Notes: generated from the letters alone by a model not told the origin. A stretch of DNA of 15,629 nucleotides from an uncultured Prevotella sp. (GCA_946999045.1 CAMQBR010000047.1:1-15629); one strand, 5' to 3'. Shown: positions 7,378 through 14,892, numbered from the stretch's first letter. Translations and numbers: made by a program.

Positions 7378-7938
7378 TCATAGCTTTCCGTAACAATACT
7401 TCATATCTTTCAAATTGCACCATCCAGCATCCTTTATTTCACGTAAGAACAAACGAGCACACATCTCTGCATCATCTCCAGCACGGTGATGTGTTCCTTC
7501 AGGTATCTCAAATTGTTGACAAAGAAACCCCAATGTGTTACAGACAAAATTATAATTGTGTCGAGCTGCACGAAGTGTACAATAATAATCAACTTCAGGT
7601 TTGGGTAACCGATATAACTCCAATGACTTTCTGATACAAGAGATATCGAAAGCTGCATTATGAGCAACCAATACAGGTGTATCTTTAATGTAAGACATTA
7701 TCTCTATCCATACCTCTGTAAAGTTTGGTGCATTCATTGTATCTTCTGGATGGATGCCATGTATCTGAATGTTCCAATACGAATAAGCATTGTCTTCTGG
7801 ATATACCAACCATGATTTGGTTTCTATAATTTTTCCACCTCTTACTATGCAAATACCAGCCTCACAGATAGAAGCACGTTTAGAGGTGGCAGTTTCAAAG
7901 TCAATGGCTATAAAGTTTAGTTCATTTATATGAGTCAT
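7378..7938 (-). CDS. DnaQ-like DEDDh 3'-5' exonuclease
   Basis: Predicted 3'-5' exonuclease of the DnaQ/RNase T superfamily. The 186 residues carry all three Exo motifs: Exo I AIDFET with Asp13 and Glu15, Exo II VAHNAAFDIS with Asp98, and Exo III HRAGDDAE with His151 and Asp156, the DEDDh order. These residues would hold two metal ions for phosphodiester cleavage. It resembles the epsilon-type or stand-alone exonucleases common in Bacteroidetes. There is no polymerase, BRCT or GIY-YIG fusion and no neighbouring dnaE, so it is more likely a separate repair or RNA/DNA-trimming enzyme than the replicative proofreader, but that is inference. It converges on the receptor/lipoprotein unit and has its own promoter (7994-8025), so a functional link with that unit is not required by the layout. 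Confidence 0.92.
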   Translation of the reverse strand: MTHINELNFIAIDFETATSKRASICEAGICIVRGGKIIETKSWLVYPEDNAYSYWNIQIHGIHPEDTMNAPNFTEVWIEIMSYIKDTPVLVAHNAAFDISCIRKSLELYRLPKPEVDYYCTLRAARHNYNFVCNTLGFLCQQFEIPEGTHHRAGDDAEMCARLFLREIKDAGWCNLKDMKYCYGKL

Positions 7939-7993
7939 TGTAATAGGTTAATAATATTTGTCTTGTGTACATTGTATACAACATTTTGTTATA

Positions 7994-8025
7994 CAAAGAT
8001 AAATATAAAAAGTAGATGTTTACAA
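7994..8025 (-). promoter_or_regulatory. Promoter of the exonuclease gene
   Basis: On the minus strand a TATCTTTG box (7994-8001) is preceded, after 21 bases, by TTG (8023-8025). The start would fall near 7988, giving a 50-base leader. A small inverted repeat (7972-7978 with 7990-7996, two further pairs inside) overlaps the edge of the -7 box and the start site. Confidence 0.6.
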
Positions 8026-8034
8026 CTATTTTTA

Positions 8035-8094
8035 GGCTGGTTTTATAAATTCTCACCGTATTATAATTATAGTGAGTAATTTATAGAACCAAAC
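8035..8094. repeat. Palindromic element, copy 1
   Basis: A long imperfect palindrome. Bases 8052-8056 pair with 8072-8076; after a bulged T at 8077, 8038-8051 pair with 8078-8091, with one G-T wobble. The loop is AT-rich and itself palindromic (TATAATTATA). The right arm, read on the minus strand (8094 to 8075), matches 11701-11720 at 19 of 20 positions. It sits between the stop of the acidic-tail gene and the promoter of the exonuclease gene. No strong U-tract follows on either strand, so it looks more like a dispersed palindromic repeat than a plain terminator. Confidence 0.6.
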
Positions 8095-8228
8095 TTATAT
8101 ATAAATATAAAAAAGGGGCGTAAACATACCTACAAATAGAAAATCAAATATAAAATAAATACAGAACAATTACTTAAAGAAAAATATTCCATACCTACCT
8201 TTTCATGCTTATATATTATATAAGAATT

Positions 8229-9035
8229 TTAATATTCATCATCTGCAACGTCCTCTGCCTCCAATTCTAAATCAGCAGGATTGGTATCAAATGTGGTGCG
8301 ATAGCTTTCTTCTGTTAGCTTATCTTCATCAAAAGCATCATCATCTTCTTCGCTTATATTGTTGTCGGGTATGATAACCTCTTCATCTTCCTCCTCATCA
8401 TTAAATTCAGCCGATTCATCAAACTTCGATTTATGATGAGAAATCTTAACAGAAAGTTTTTCTGTTTTAGGTTTAGCTTTGGCGAAGATGGCCTCCACCC
8501 ATGTTCCTTTAGGAATTTCGAGAACTTCAAATCCATCTTTTACCTTCTTTTCGTACATTCCACCAGGGTGATGTAAACGATTTTGTGGTAGGGTGGTAGT
8601 GCTAATATCGAAGCCACTCTCAATAATATCTTTGATACTTTGAGAGAGAGAATCCCATCCACCACCGAAGTTGCGGTTGATTACTTCTAATAACTTAGTA
8701 ACAGTAATGTGGCGTATGTTTTCGTAATTAAGATCGGTAACACGCATGATAGCCTTTTTCTTGATAGCCAATTTCTGTGTGCTAACACCATCAATGTTAA
8801 GAGAACCTATCTTAAAACCTCTTACTTCGTATTTCTTAATTACTTCAGGTTTGTCTATTTTTATCTCTTCTACTTCAAAGGCACTACGAATAATGTCTAA
8901 GTAGTAGCGCATATTATCCTTGAGGTCAGTCTCTTTGTCTGCTGCCTCCCATAAGCTGAAAACATCGTTCTCTTGTAGCTCCCAAACATTGCTTTTGGTC
9001 AATGTTTTAAGTGATAGCATATTTTTTTGCTTCAT
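8229..9035 (-). CDS. Conserved-looking hypothetical protein with highly acidic C-terminus
   Basis: I do not recognise this 268-residue protein. There is no signal peptide or membrane segment, so it is probably cytoplasmic. Residues 1-200 look folded: alternating helices and strands, Lys-rich around 58-95, with NYENIRHITVTKLLEVINRN (103-122) followed by an FGGGWDSLSQSIKDIIESGFDIS segment (123-145) and a strand pair ending GTWVEAIFAKAKP. From about 206 to the end it is intensely acidic: 30 of 63 residues are Asp or Glu, with little predicted structure. Such tails occur in nucleic-acid-binding or RNA polymerase-associated proteins as DNA mimics or autoinhibitory segments, but that analogy is only a suggestion. 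It is transcribed away from rarA. The ATG at 9035 is preferred; a Met at residue 6 is the alternative. Confidence 0.85.
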   Translation of the reverse strand: MKQKNMLSLKTLTKSNVWELQENDVFSLWEAADKETDLKDNMRYYLDIIRSAFEVEEIKIDKPEVIKKYEVRGFKIGSLNIDGVSTQKLAIKKKAIMRVTDLNYENIRHITVTKLLEVINRNFGGGWDSLSQSIKDIIESGFDISTTTLPQNRLHHPGGMYEKKVKDGFEVLEIPKGTWVEAIFAKAKPKTEKLSVKISHHKSKFDESAEFNDEEEDEEVIIPDNNISEEDDDAFDEDKLTEESYRTTFDTNPADLELEAEDVADDEY

Positions 9036-9207
9036 AAATTTTATAAGTAGTCGTTCGTTTTTATTTATTTGTAATCGTTTTAGTGAAAGAAATATATTAG
9101 TATTCTTTTACCTTATTATATATAGAAAGGAAACTTCCCTTTTGTAAAGGAAAACTTATTAATACAATGATATAAATAATAGTTGTAGCCCCCTTATTCT
9201 TGTGTTG

Positions 9208-9239
9208 CAAAAATAAAGACTTAATTCTTAATTTACAAA
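9208..9239 (-). promoter_or_regulatory. Probable promoter of the acidic-tail gene
   Basis: On the minus strand TTTG (9236-9239), 20 bases, then TATTTTTG (9208-9215) fits the Bacteroidetes promoter form. Transcription would begin near 9201 and leave a leader of about 165 bases, long for this window. The leader contains a small hairpin around 9135-9152 (TTCC and TTT pairing with AAA and GGAA). The rest of 9036-9401 holds only this promoter and that of rarA. Confidence 0.6.
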
Positions 9240-9288
9240 CTTTTCTTATTATTTTTTAGAGCAAACAAAAAAAACGTACTATGCACTA

Positions 9289-9325
9289 TTGGTTTATAAA
9301 AAAAATAGTATCTTTGCGATACTAT
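9289..9325 (+). promoter_or_regulatory. rarA promoter overlapped by a perfect palindrome
   Basis: TATCTTTG at 9309-9316 is the -7 box, with TTG at 9289-9291 about 17 bases upstream, a slightly short spacing. An inverted repeat ATAGTATC (9305-9312), five-base spacer, GATACTAT (9318-9325) straddles the -7 box, the position expected of a repressor operator. A direct repeat TATAGATAA (9323-9331 and 9339-9347, 16 bases apart) follows in the leader. The regulator is unknown. Confidence 0.6.
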
Positions 9326-9401
9326 AGATAATCTAAAATATAGATAAATATGCAACATTTGGTAATATGTTCATAGATATTACAAGCAGAAAAGAAAAAA
9401 T

Positions 9402-10700
9402 ATGAGTGAACCCTTAGCAGAGAGAATGCGTCCTCGTGCGCTTGATGATTATGTTGGGCAACAGCATTTAATAGGAGAAGGTGCAGTGTTGCGCAAGATG
9501 ATAGAGGCTGGACGTATCTCTTCTTTTATATTGTGGGGACCTCCAGGAGTAGGAAAAACAACACTGGCACAGATTGTTGCCAACAAATTAAATATTCCTT
9601 TTTATACGCTGAGTGCTGTAACCAGTGGAGTAAAAGACGTTAGACAAGTAATAGAGCGTGCACAGAGTAATAGATTCTTTAATTCTGCATCACCTATTTT
9701 ATTTATTGATGAGATACATCGTTTTAGTAAATCGCAGCAAGACTCGTTGTTAGGTGCAGTAGAAAAAGGAATTGTAACTTTGATAGGTGCTACAACCGAG
9801 AATCCTTCTTTCGAAGTTATTCAGCCATTATTGTCACGTTGTCAGCTGTATATTTTAAAATCATTAGAGAAAGACGATTTATTACAATTGTTGCACAGAG
9901 CTGTTACGCAAGATGTTGTACTGAAAAAATGCCATATTAAATTGCAGGAAACAGATGCTCTGCTTAGATATAGTGGTGGTGATGCTCGCAAGTTGCTTAA
10001 TATATTAGAATTGGTGGTTAGTGCATCCAATGAAGGTGATGTCATCATAACTAATGCTTTCGTAGAACAACAGCTACAACAAAATCCTTTGCCGTATGAT
10101 AAACAGGGAGAGATGCACTATGATATTATCTCGGCTTTTATCAAGAGTATTCGTGGAAGCGATCCTGATGCGGCACTTTATTGGATGGCTCGAATGATAG
10201 AGGGCGGAGAAGATCCACAATTTATTGCACGTAGATTAGTGATTAGTGCTGCCGAAGACATAGGCTTAGCCAATCCTAATGCACTGCTATTAGCCAATGC
10301 TGCCTTTGATGCCGTTATGAAAATAGGATGGCCAGAGGGACGTATACCTTTAGCCGAAGCTGTGGTATATTTAGCTACCAGTGCTAAAAGCAATTCTGCT
10401 TACAAAGGTATCAACGATGCGTTGGCGTTAGTGAAGCAAACTGGTAACTTGCCAGTGCCACTGCCTTTGCGCAATGCGCCCACCAAGTTAATGCAGCAAT
10501 TGTCTTATCATGACGGCTATATGTATAGTCATGATTATCCAGAACATTTTGTACAACAGCAATATATGCCCGATGCTCTGCGAGATATACGTATTTGGCA
10601 CGGTCAGCATAATGTTGTAGAAGAAAAATTATATCAGCGAATGTTGAGATATTGGGGTAACCGATATGACGATACATCCGCAAAAGAACATAAACCTTAA
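9402..10700 (+). CDS. rarA: Replication-associated recombination protein A (MgsA/RarA, AAA+ ATPase)
   Basis: RarA is a clamp-loader-like AAA+ ATPase that acts at stalled replication forks and gaps, with SSB and recombination proteins. The 432-residue product matches family length. It opens with the diagnostic PLAERMRPRALDDYVGQQHL, then Walker A GPPGVGKT (46-53), Walker B LFIDEIHRF (100-108), sensor-1 GATTENPS (129-136) and the arginine-finger region LLSRCQ (Arg146). The C-terminal half has the tetramerisation part typical of the family (GSDPDAALYWMARMIEGGEDP, RRLVISAAEDIGLANP, KSNSAYKGIN) and ends with the HFVQQQYMPD motif. A hydroxyacid dehydrogenase gene starts 14 bases after the stop, implying co-transcription without an obvious shared pathway. 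A palindrome over the promoter suggests local control. Confidence 0.97.
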   Translation: MSEPLAERMRPRALDDYVGQQHLIGEGAVLRKMIEAGRISSFILWGPPGVGKTTLAQIVANKLNIPFYTLSAVTSGVKDVRQVIERAQSNRFFNSASPILFIDEIHRFSKSQQDSLLGAVEKGIVTLIGATTENPSFEVIQPLLSRCQLYILKSLEKDDLLQLLHRAVTQDVVLKKCHIKLQETDALLRYSGGDARKLLNILELVVSASNEGDVIITNAFVEQQLQQNPLPYDKQGEMHYDIISAFIKSIRGSDPDAALYWMARMIEGGEDPQFIARRLVISAAEDIGLANPNALLLANAAFDAVMKIGWPEGRIPLAEAVVYLATSAKSNSAYKGINDALALVKQTGNLPVPLPLRNAPTKLMQQLSYHDGYMYSHDYPEHFVQQQYMPDALRDIRIWHGQHNVVEEKLYQRMLRYWGNRYDDTSAKEHKP

Positions 10701-10714
10701 AATATTACAAGAAA

Positions 10715-11689
10715 ATGAGTACAAGTAAAACCTTAAATATTGTCATCTTGGATGGACATTGTGCTAACCCTGGCGATTTGTCATGGAAAGCATTACAAGA
10801 ATATGGTAAATTAACAGCGTATGATCGTACATCTGTTGAGCAAGTTGTAGAACGTGCCAAGGATGCCAATATTATGTTGGTAAATAAAACGCCTATTAGG
10901 GCACAAACATTGAAGCAATTGCCTAAACTAAAATATATTGGCGTATTGGCAACAGGCTTTAATCATATAGATATAGAAGCAGCACATATGCAAGGTATTG
11001 TGGTTGCAAATATTCCATCTTACAGTACTTATAGTGTGGCACAAATGGTGTTTGCTAATATCTTTACTATTACCAATAGGGTAGAGCATTATGCTCAACA
11101 AACAAGAGAAGGTAAATGGAGTAAGCATCTTGATTTTTGTTATTGGGATACTCCTTTAATAGAGTTGGCTGGCAAGACATTAGGAATTGTAGGCTTAGGT
11201 AATATTGGTATGAAAGTGGCTCGTATAGCCAGAGAATTTGGTATGGAGGTATATGCTTATACCAGTAAAAATTCTGTTGATTTACCAGAAGGCATTCAGA
11301 AAACAACCATAGATGGTTTGCTGTCTGTAAGTGACATTTTAACGCTACATTGTCCGTTAAACGAGAAAACTCGCCAACTAATTAATGCCGAGCGATTAAA
11401 GAAAATGAAACATGGTTCTATACTTATCAATACAGGTCGTGGTCCATTAGTTAATGAAGAAGATGTAGCAGCAGCTTTACAATCAGGGCAGTTGGCAGCA
11501 TACGGAGCAGATGTAATGTGCCAAGAACCACCTGCTGCTGATAATCCTTTGCTTAAGCAGTCTAATGCTTATATTACTCCGCATATAGCATGGGCTACAT
11601 TCGAAGCAAGAGAGCGCTTGGTAAATATTGCTATTGATAATGTAAAAGCCTTTATCAACGGCAATCCTACTAATGTAGTAAATGGCTAA
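10715..11689 (+). CDS. D-2-hydroxyacid dehydrogenase (glycerate/hydroxypyruvate reductase-like)
   Basis: NAD(P)-dependent oxidoreductase that interconverts a 2-keto acid and its D-2-hydroxy acid. The 324 residues show the split substrate domain (1-100 and about 295-324) around a Rossmann domain with GLGNIG (160-165), LHCPLNEKTRQLIN (211-224), ILINTGRGPLVNEEDV with the catalytic Arg242, the CQEPP segment supplying Glu271, and PHIAWAT with the acid/base His290. The overall pattern is closest to glycerate dehydrogenase/hydroxypyruvate reductase; the family's substrate range is broad, so lactate, phosphoglycerate-like or other 2-keto acids cannot be excluded. Length excludes a SerA-type ACT domain. 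It follows rarA by 14 bases and probably shares its promoter. A palindromic element begins 11 bases after the stop. Confidence 0.9.
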   Translation: MSTSKTLNIVILDGHCANPGDLSWKALQEYGKLTAYDRTSVEQVVERAKDANIMLVNKTPIRAQTLKQLPKLKYIGVLATGFNHIDIEAAHMQGIVVANIPSYSTYSVAQMVFANIFTITNRVEHYAQQTREGKWSKHLDFCYWDTPLIELAGKTLGIVGLGNIGMKVARIAREFGMEVYAYTSKNSVDLPEGIQKTTIDGLLSVSDILTLHCPLNEKTRQLINAERLKKMKHGSILINTGRGPLVNEEDVAAALQSGQLAAYGADVMCQEPPAADNPLLKQSNAYITPHIAWATFEARERLVNIAIDNVKAFINGNPTNVVNG

Positions 11690-11700
11690 TTATGTTATAA

Positions 11701-11745
11701 GTCTGGTTCTATAAATTACTATCGTGTATATCGTAATTAATAAAA
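11701..11745. repeat. Palindromic element, copy 2
   Basis: Bases 11701-11720 match the minus-strand right arm of the 8035-8094 palindrome at 19 of 20 positions. Within this copy, 11707-11719 pairs with 11733-11745 at 11 of 13 positions around a 13-base loop. It starts 11 bases after the dehydrogenase stop, where it may end or protect the rarA operon transcript. The following bases are only weakly T-rich, so a role as a terminator is uncertain. Confidence 0.55.
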
Positions 11746-11844
11746 TACGTATTGTTATCTTTTGGCTTCTTTTTATAAAAAACAGGCTATGTCTCAACAA
11801 TTCAAACAAGTTTGATTGTATTTGGCTTGCACTGTTTTTTGTGT

Positions 11845-11907
11845 TCAAAATGTAAGTTTGTTCTGTCGTGTAAGCTTGCTACATTTTTTCACTCTCTTAC
11901 ATTTTGA
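11845..11907. repeat. Perfect 12-base inverted repeat, 39-base spacer
   Basis: TCAAAATGTAAG (11845-11856) and its exact reverse complement CTTACATTTTGA (11896-11907). A HindIII-type AAGCTT lies at 11873-11878 inside the spacer. Arm length and spacer resemble the 1822-1881 repeat, though the arm sequences differ. The spacing is long for a terminator; it may be a dispersed repeat or an RNA stem. Confidence 0.5.
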
Positions 11908-12035
11908 CCTCAAAAATAAGTACAAATTCTAACAAACAAAGTTAATTTATAAAATTAGCCCTAAGTAGAAATTTAAGGCTTCGTTAATTTGAATATCTAC
12001 TTATTTTCCTTTTATCTAAAGTTTATATAGTATAG

Positions 12036-12686
12036 ATGTATTCCCCTGAATTGTTTTTCAAAAATCCTGAATTTATCCATACTCTCCAACAAGTAATAGA
12101 GTTTGTAGGAACCTTTGCTTTTGCTATATCAGGTATACGTCATGCCGCTGCAAAGAATTTCGATTGGTTTGGAGGTTTTGTTTGTGGTATTGCCGTTGCT
12201 ATTGGTGGCGGAACAATTAGAGATGTTATGTTGGGAGTTCCTCCTTTTTGGATGACTTCCAGTATATATATAATTTGTACGGTGTTGGCGCAGATATTTG
12301 TTATTGTGTTTTCTAAATCGCTGAAACGATTAGATAATACATGGTTTGCTTTCGATACCTTGGGGTTGGCATTGTTTACTATAGCAGGATTACAAAAAAC
12401 TGTGAGTTGTGGCTTCCCCTTCTGGGTTGGTATTATCATGGGATGTATAACTGGTTGTGCAGGTGGTGTTATTCGTGATGTGCTACTCAATAATGTTCCA
12501 GTTATCTTTCACAAAGAAATTTATGCACTTGCCAGTATCATTGGTGGGCTACTTTATTGGCTGATGTATGTTTGTGGCGTGAGTATTAGTGTTACAGTAG
12601 TAACGGTATTTGTTATCATTTGCCTTATTCGTTATTTGGCAGTGAGGTATCATATCTCGCTTCCACATCTCCCAACGGAGAATTAA
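12036..12686 (+). CDS. TRIC/UPF0126 family seven-helix membrane protein (YicG-like)
   Basis: An inner-membrane protein of 216 residues, family length about 200-220. It is built from two repeats of three helices plus a seventh helix. Each repeat carries the family signature: GGGTIRDVMLG (57-67) in the first and GGVIRDVLLN (143-152) in the second. Bacterial members have been characterised as trimeric intracellular-cation-type (TRIC) potassium channels, and others have been suggested to be linked with glycine uptake, so the in vivo substrate is open here. It stands alone: 346 bases from the upstream gene and convergent with buk. The ATG at 12036 leaves a normal cytoplasmic or periplasmic lead of about 18 residues before the first helix. 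Confidence 0.93.
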   Translation: MYSPELFFKNPEFIHTLQQVIEFVGTFAFAISGIRHAAAKNFDWFGGFVCGIAVAIGGGTIRDVMLGVPPFWMTSSIYIICTVLAQIFVIVFSKSLKRLDNTWFAFDTLGLALFTIAGLQKTVSCGFPFWVGIIMGCITGCAGGVIRDVLLNNVPVIFHKEIYALASIIGGLLYWLMYVCGVSISVTVVTVFVIICLIRYLAVRYHISLPHLPTEN

Positions 12687-12803
12687 AATTTTACTATTTC
12701 GTTCATGTATAAGAAGATTCTTATGAAAAATAATGATGATATGTGCCACGATTAATACAAGTTTGTATTATCCATCTTGGGTATGAATATTTTTTGTAAT
12801 AAT

Positions 12804-12844
12804 ATGTGTATCAAATATAAACAGTGTTATATATTGATGCACAT
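12804..12844. terminator. Long hairpin between TRIC-family and buk genes
   Basis: Sixteen pairs: 12804-12814 with 12834-12844 (one T-G wobble), a bulged A at 12833, then 12815-12819 with 12828-12832; loop of eight bases. It begins 16 bases past the buk stop on the minus strand. The bases beyond it are AT-rich but not a clean T-run. A smaller perfect hairpin, TAATACAA/TTGTATTA (12753-12770), lies on the TRIC side. Probable end signal for one or both convergent genes. Confidence 0.5.
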
Positions 12845-12860
12845 CTGTATATAGGCATAT

Positions 12861-13922
12861 TTAGTATTTCTTCATCTTCACTTCTCCTCTTAATACAGCC
12901 AAAGCGTTTTGAGTCATGGCAAGCATTTCGTCTTCTCCGGGATAAACTTTGACGGGAGATAGAAATGAAATACGCTTTTTTAGTTCATTGACAATGTATT
13001 CACAATGAGCAATACCTCCTGTTAATAGGATAGCATCTACTTTACCATATAGTACTGCTGACTCAGCAACAATGCTCTTAGCTATATGAAACAGCATGGC
13101 ATCTACTATCAACTTAGCATGAGCATCTCCTTTTTCTATCCTACTCATAATTTCTTTTACGTCATTGGTACCCAAATGAGCTACTAATCCTGTTTGGGTA
13201 GTAATATTCTTGATGAGTTGCTTTTCGGTAAACTTCCCACTAAAACAAAGATGAACCAAGTCGGCTGCTGGCAACGTGCCTGCTCGTTCAGGAGAGAACG
13301 GACCTTCACCGCCTAACGCATTATTGGCATCAATAGCCCTACCATGGTCGTGAGCAGCAATGGAGATGCCGCCACCTAAATGACAAATAATTAAGTTTAA
13401 GTCTTCGTAATGTTTCCCAATATCTTTTGCATATCGTCGGGCAAAGGCTTTTTGATTGAGGGCATGCCATATACAATAACGTGGCAACAAAGGAGAACCA
13501 CTGATCTTTGCCAATGGAGATAACTCATCTACAACTCCAGGGTCGGCAATAAGTGCAATACATTGTGGTATACGTTTGGCAATATCATAAGCAATAAGAC
13601 AACCCAAATCGCAAGCATGTTGATGTTTAGCACAACGAGTTATCTCTAACATATATTCATCAACCTTGTATACGCCACTCTTTACAGGCTTGGCTAATCC
13701 ACCTCGACCGATAACCGCATCGAAGTTAAATTTTATGTTATTTTCTTTTAACAAAGAGATAATTAGTTCTTTACGATAATTTAATTGGTCAATGGGCTGT
13801 TCAAAACTTTGCAACTCTTCTATAGAGTGCTTGACATTGCGTATAAACAGTAGCTCTTCATCTTCATAAACAGCTACTTTAGTTGATGTAGAACCTGGAT
13901 TGATGCTTAAAATGCGAAACAT
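12861..13922 (-). CDS. buk: Butyrate kinase (acyl kinase)
   Basis: Converts butyryl phosphate (or branched-chain acyl phosphates) and ADP to the acid and ATP, giving ATP by substrate-level phosphorylation in the cytoplasm. The 353 residues match family length. The acetokinase-fold motifs are clear: NPGSTSTK (8-15) near the N-terminus, RGGLAKPVKSGVY (73-85), ADPGVVDE (126-133), the HLGGGISIA phosphate-binding loop (181-189), GGEGPFSPERAG (204-215) and the late ILLTGGIAHCEYIV segment. The length and the GEGPFSPERAG motif favour butyrate/branched-chain kinase over the roughly 400-residue acetate kinase. It is the second gene of a ptb-buk operon, 61 bases after ptb, with no promoter visible in the gap. 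Substrate breadth cannot be read from the sequence. Confidence 0.96.
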   Translation of the reverse strand: MFRILSINPGSTSTKVAVYEDEELLFIRNVKHSIEELQSFEQPIDQLNYRKELIISLLKENNIKFNFDAVIGRGGLAKPVKSGVYKVDEYMLEITRCAKHQHACDLGCLIAYDIAKRIPQCIALIADPGVVDELSPLAKISGSPLLPRYCIWHALNQKAFARRYAKDIGKHYEDLNLIICHLGGGISIAAHDHGRAIDANNALGGEGPFSPERAGTLPAADLVHLCFSGKFTEKQLIKNITTQTGLVAHLGTNDVKEIMSRIEKGDAHAKLIVDAMLFHIAKSIVAESAVLYGKVDAILLTGGIAHCEYIVNELKKRISFLSPVKVYPGEDEMLAMTQNALAVLRGEVKMKKY

Positions 13923-13983
13923 AATGTTATTGTAGAGATGGATAATAAATATAAGCTATGATTCCTTGTTAGATAAAATAATA

Positions 13984-14892
13984 TTATACAATGCGACAAG
14001 CTAATGCCAAACTATTAAATTTAGAGGTAAAGTTATCACCACGAGATGTTAATACAACTGGAGCTGATGTACCTTGAAGAATGCCAGCAACTTCAGCTTG
14101 AGCAAACGTAGTGATAGACTTATAGAATACATTACCCGACTCAATATCGGGTAGTATAACAGCGTCAGCATCTCCTTGCAACGGAGAGTTAATATGCTTG
14201 TTTTGCATACTATGAAGATTACATGCGGTTTTCAAATCTAACGGCCCATCAACCATACAGCGACCAAAAGCTCCCTTCTTAGCATCAGCTATCAATTCCT
14301 TGTAACCAGCCGTAAAAGGAAAATGCTTTTCGTTTACCTTCTCTGAACAATGAATCAATGCTACCTTTGGTTCAAGTATTCCCATCTTTCTACACATAGC
14401 TGTAACATATTTTATTTGCATAAAGCGTTGTTCCTGTGTAGGATAAGGTATCACCGCTGCATCGGTAAAGAATAATAACTTATAATAAGTAGGAATGGAT
14501 GTTATAGCTATATGGGTTAGAATATTTCCTTTGGGTAAAATTCCTTTCTCTTTATTTAATACGGCATGTAGTAAGGTGTCTGTATTGAGAAGTCCTTTCA
14601 TCAAAACATCTACATCGCCTTCTTTCACCAAGGCAACAGCCTTTTCGGCAGCATCAACATCGTTATTGGCTTCTACTAATGTAATAGATTGCGACAAACT
14701 TTTTAGTTCTTCATTTTGCTGTATCTCTTTAGTACTACCAACAAATACTGCCTTTATCCATCCTTGACATATAGCTTTTGCTACTGCACGTTGTGTACAC
14801 TCATCGCTGGCACATACTACCGCTACTCGTTTACATACTTTGTCGTCTATCAGACTAACGGATATGTCATTAAGGTTTTGTCTTGATTTCAT
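13984..14892 (-). CDS. ptb: Phosphate butyryltransferase (phosphate acyltransferase)
   Basis: Transfers an acyl group from CoA to phosphate (butyryl-CoA plus Pi to butyryl phosphate plus CoA), feeding the next gene, buk. The 302 residues match the phosphate acetyl/butyryltransferase family, with DVLMKGLLNTDTLLHAVL (95-112), the ITSIPTYYKLLFFTDAAVIPYPT region, GPLDLKTACN, DADAVILPDIESGN and the C-terminal APVVLTSRGDNFTSKFNSLALA segment that closes the active site. Length and the kinase partner support Ptb over the larger Pta. The ATG at 14892 is preceded on the minus strand by a TATCTTTG box 22 bases away. In Bacteroidetes the pair may serve branched-chain acids (isobutyrate, isovalerate) from amino-acid fermentation as well as butyrate; no butyryl-CoA synthesis genes are in the window. 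Confidence 0.95.
   Translation of the reverse strand: MKSRQNLNDISVSLIDDKVCKRVAVVCASDECTQRAVAKAICQGWIKAVFVGSTKEIQQNEELKSLSQSITLVEANNDVDAAEKAVALVKEGDVDVLMKGLLNTDTLLHAVLNKEKGILPKGNILTHIAITSIPTYYKLLFFTDAAVIPYPTQEQRFMQIKYVTAMCRKMGILEPKVALIHCSEKVNEKHFPFTAGYKELIADAKKGAFGRCMVDGPLDLKTACNLHSMQNKHINSPLQGDADAVILPDIESGNVFYKSITTFAQAEVAGILQGTSAPVVLTSRGDNFTSKFNSLALACRIV

Larger units (their letters stand above)
11690..12035. other. 346-base gap with several inverted repeats
   Basis: No gene is visible between the dehydrogenase and the TRIC-family gene. Besides palindromic copy 2 it contains TCAAAC/GTTTGA (11802-11815, two-base loop), a 12-base perfect inverted repeat (11845-11856 with 11896-11907) and an AGCC/GGCT hairpin (11957-11980) some 55 bases before the next start codon. 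I could not find a convincing TAnnTTTG promoter for the TRIC-family gene. Confidence 0.55.

Noticed and set aside
7378..7938. Functional link of the exonuclease with the OB-domain lipoprotein as one nucleic-acid system
   Set aside because: The exonuclease lacks a signal peptide, lies on the opposite strand with its own promoter, and is separated by a bidirectional terminator, so adjacency alone is weak evidence.
8145..8152. TATATTTG on the minus strand as an exonuclease promoter
   Set aside because: It fits TAnnTTTG but has no upstream element at a proper distance, and a better-placed box exists at 7994-8001.
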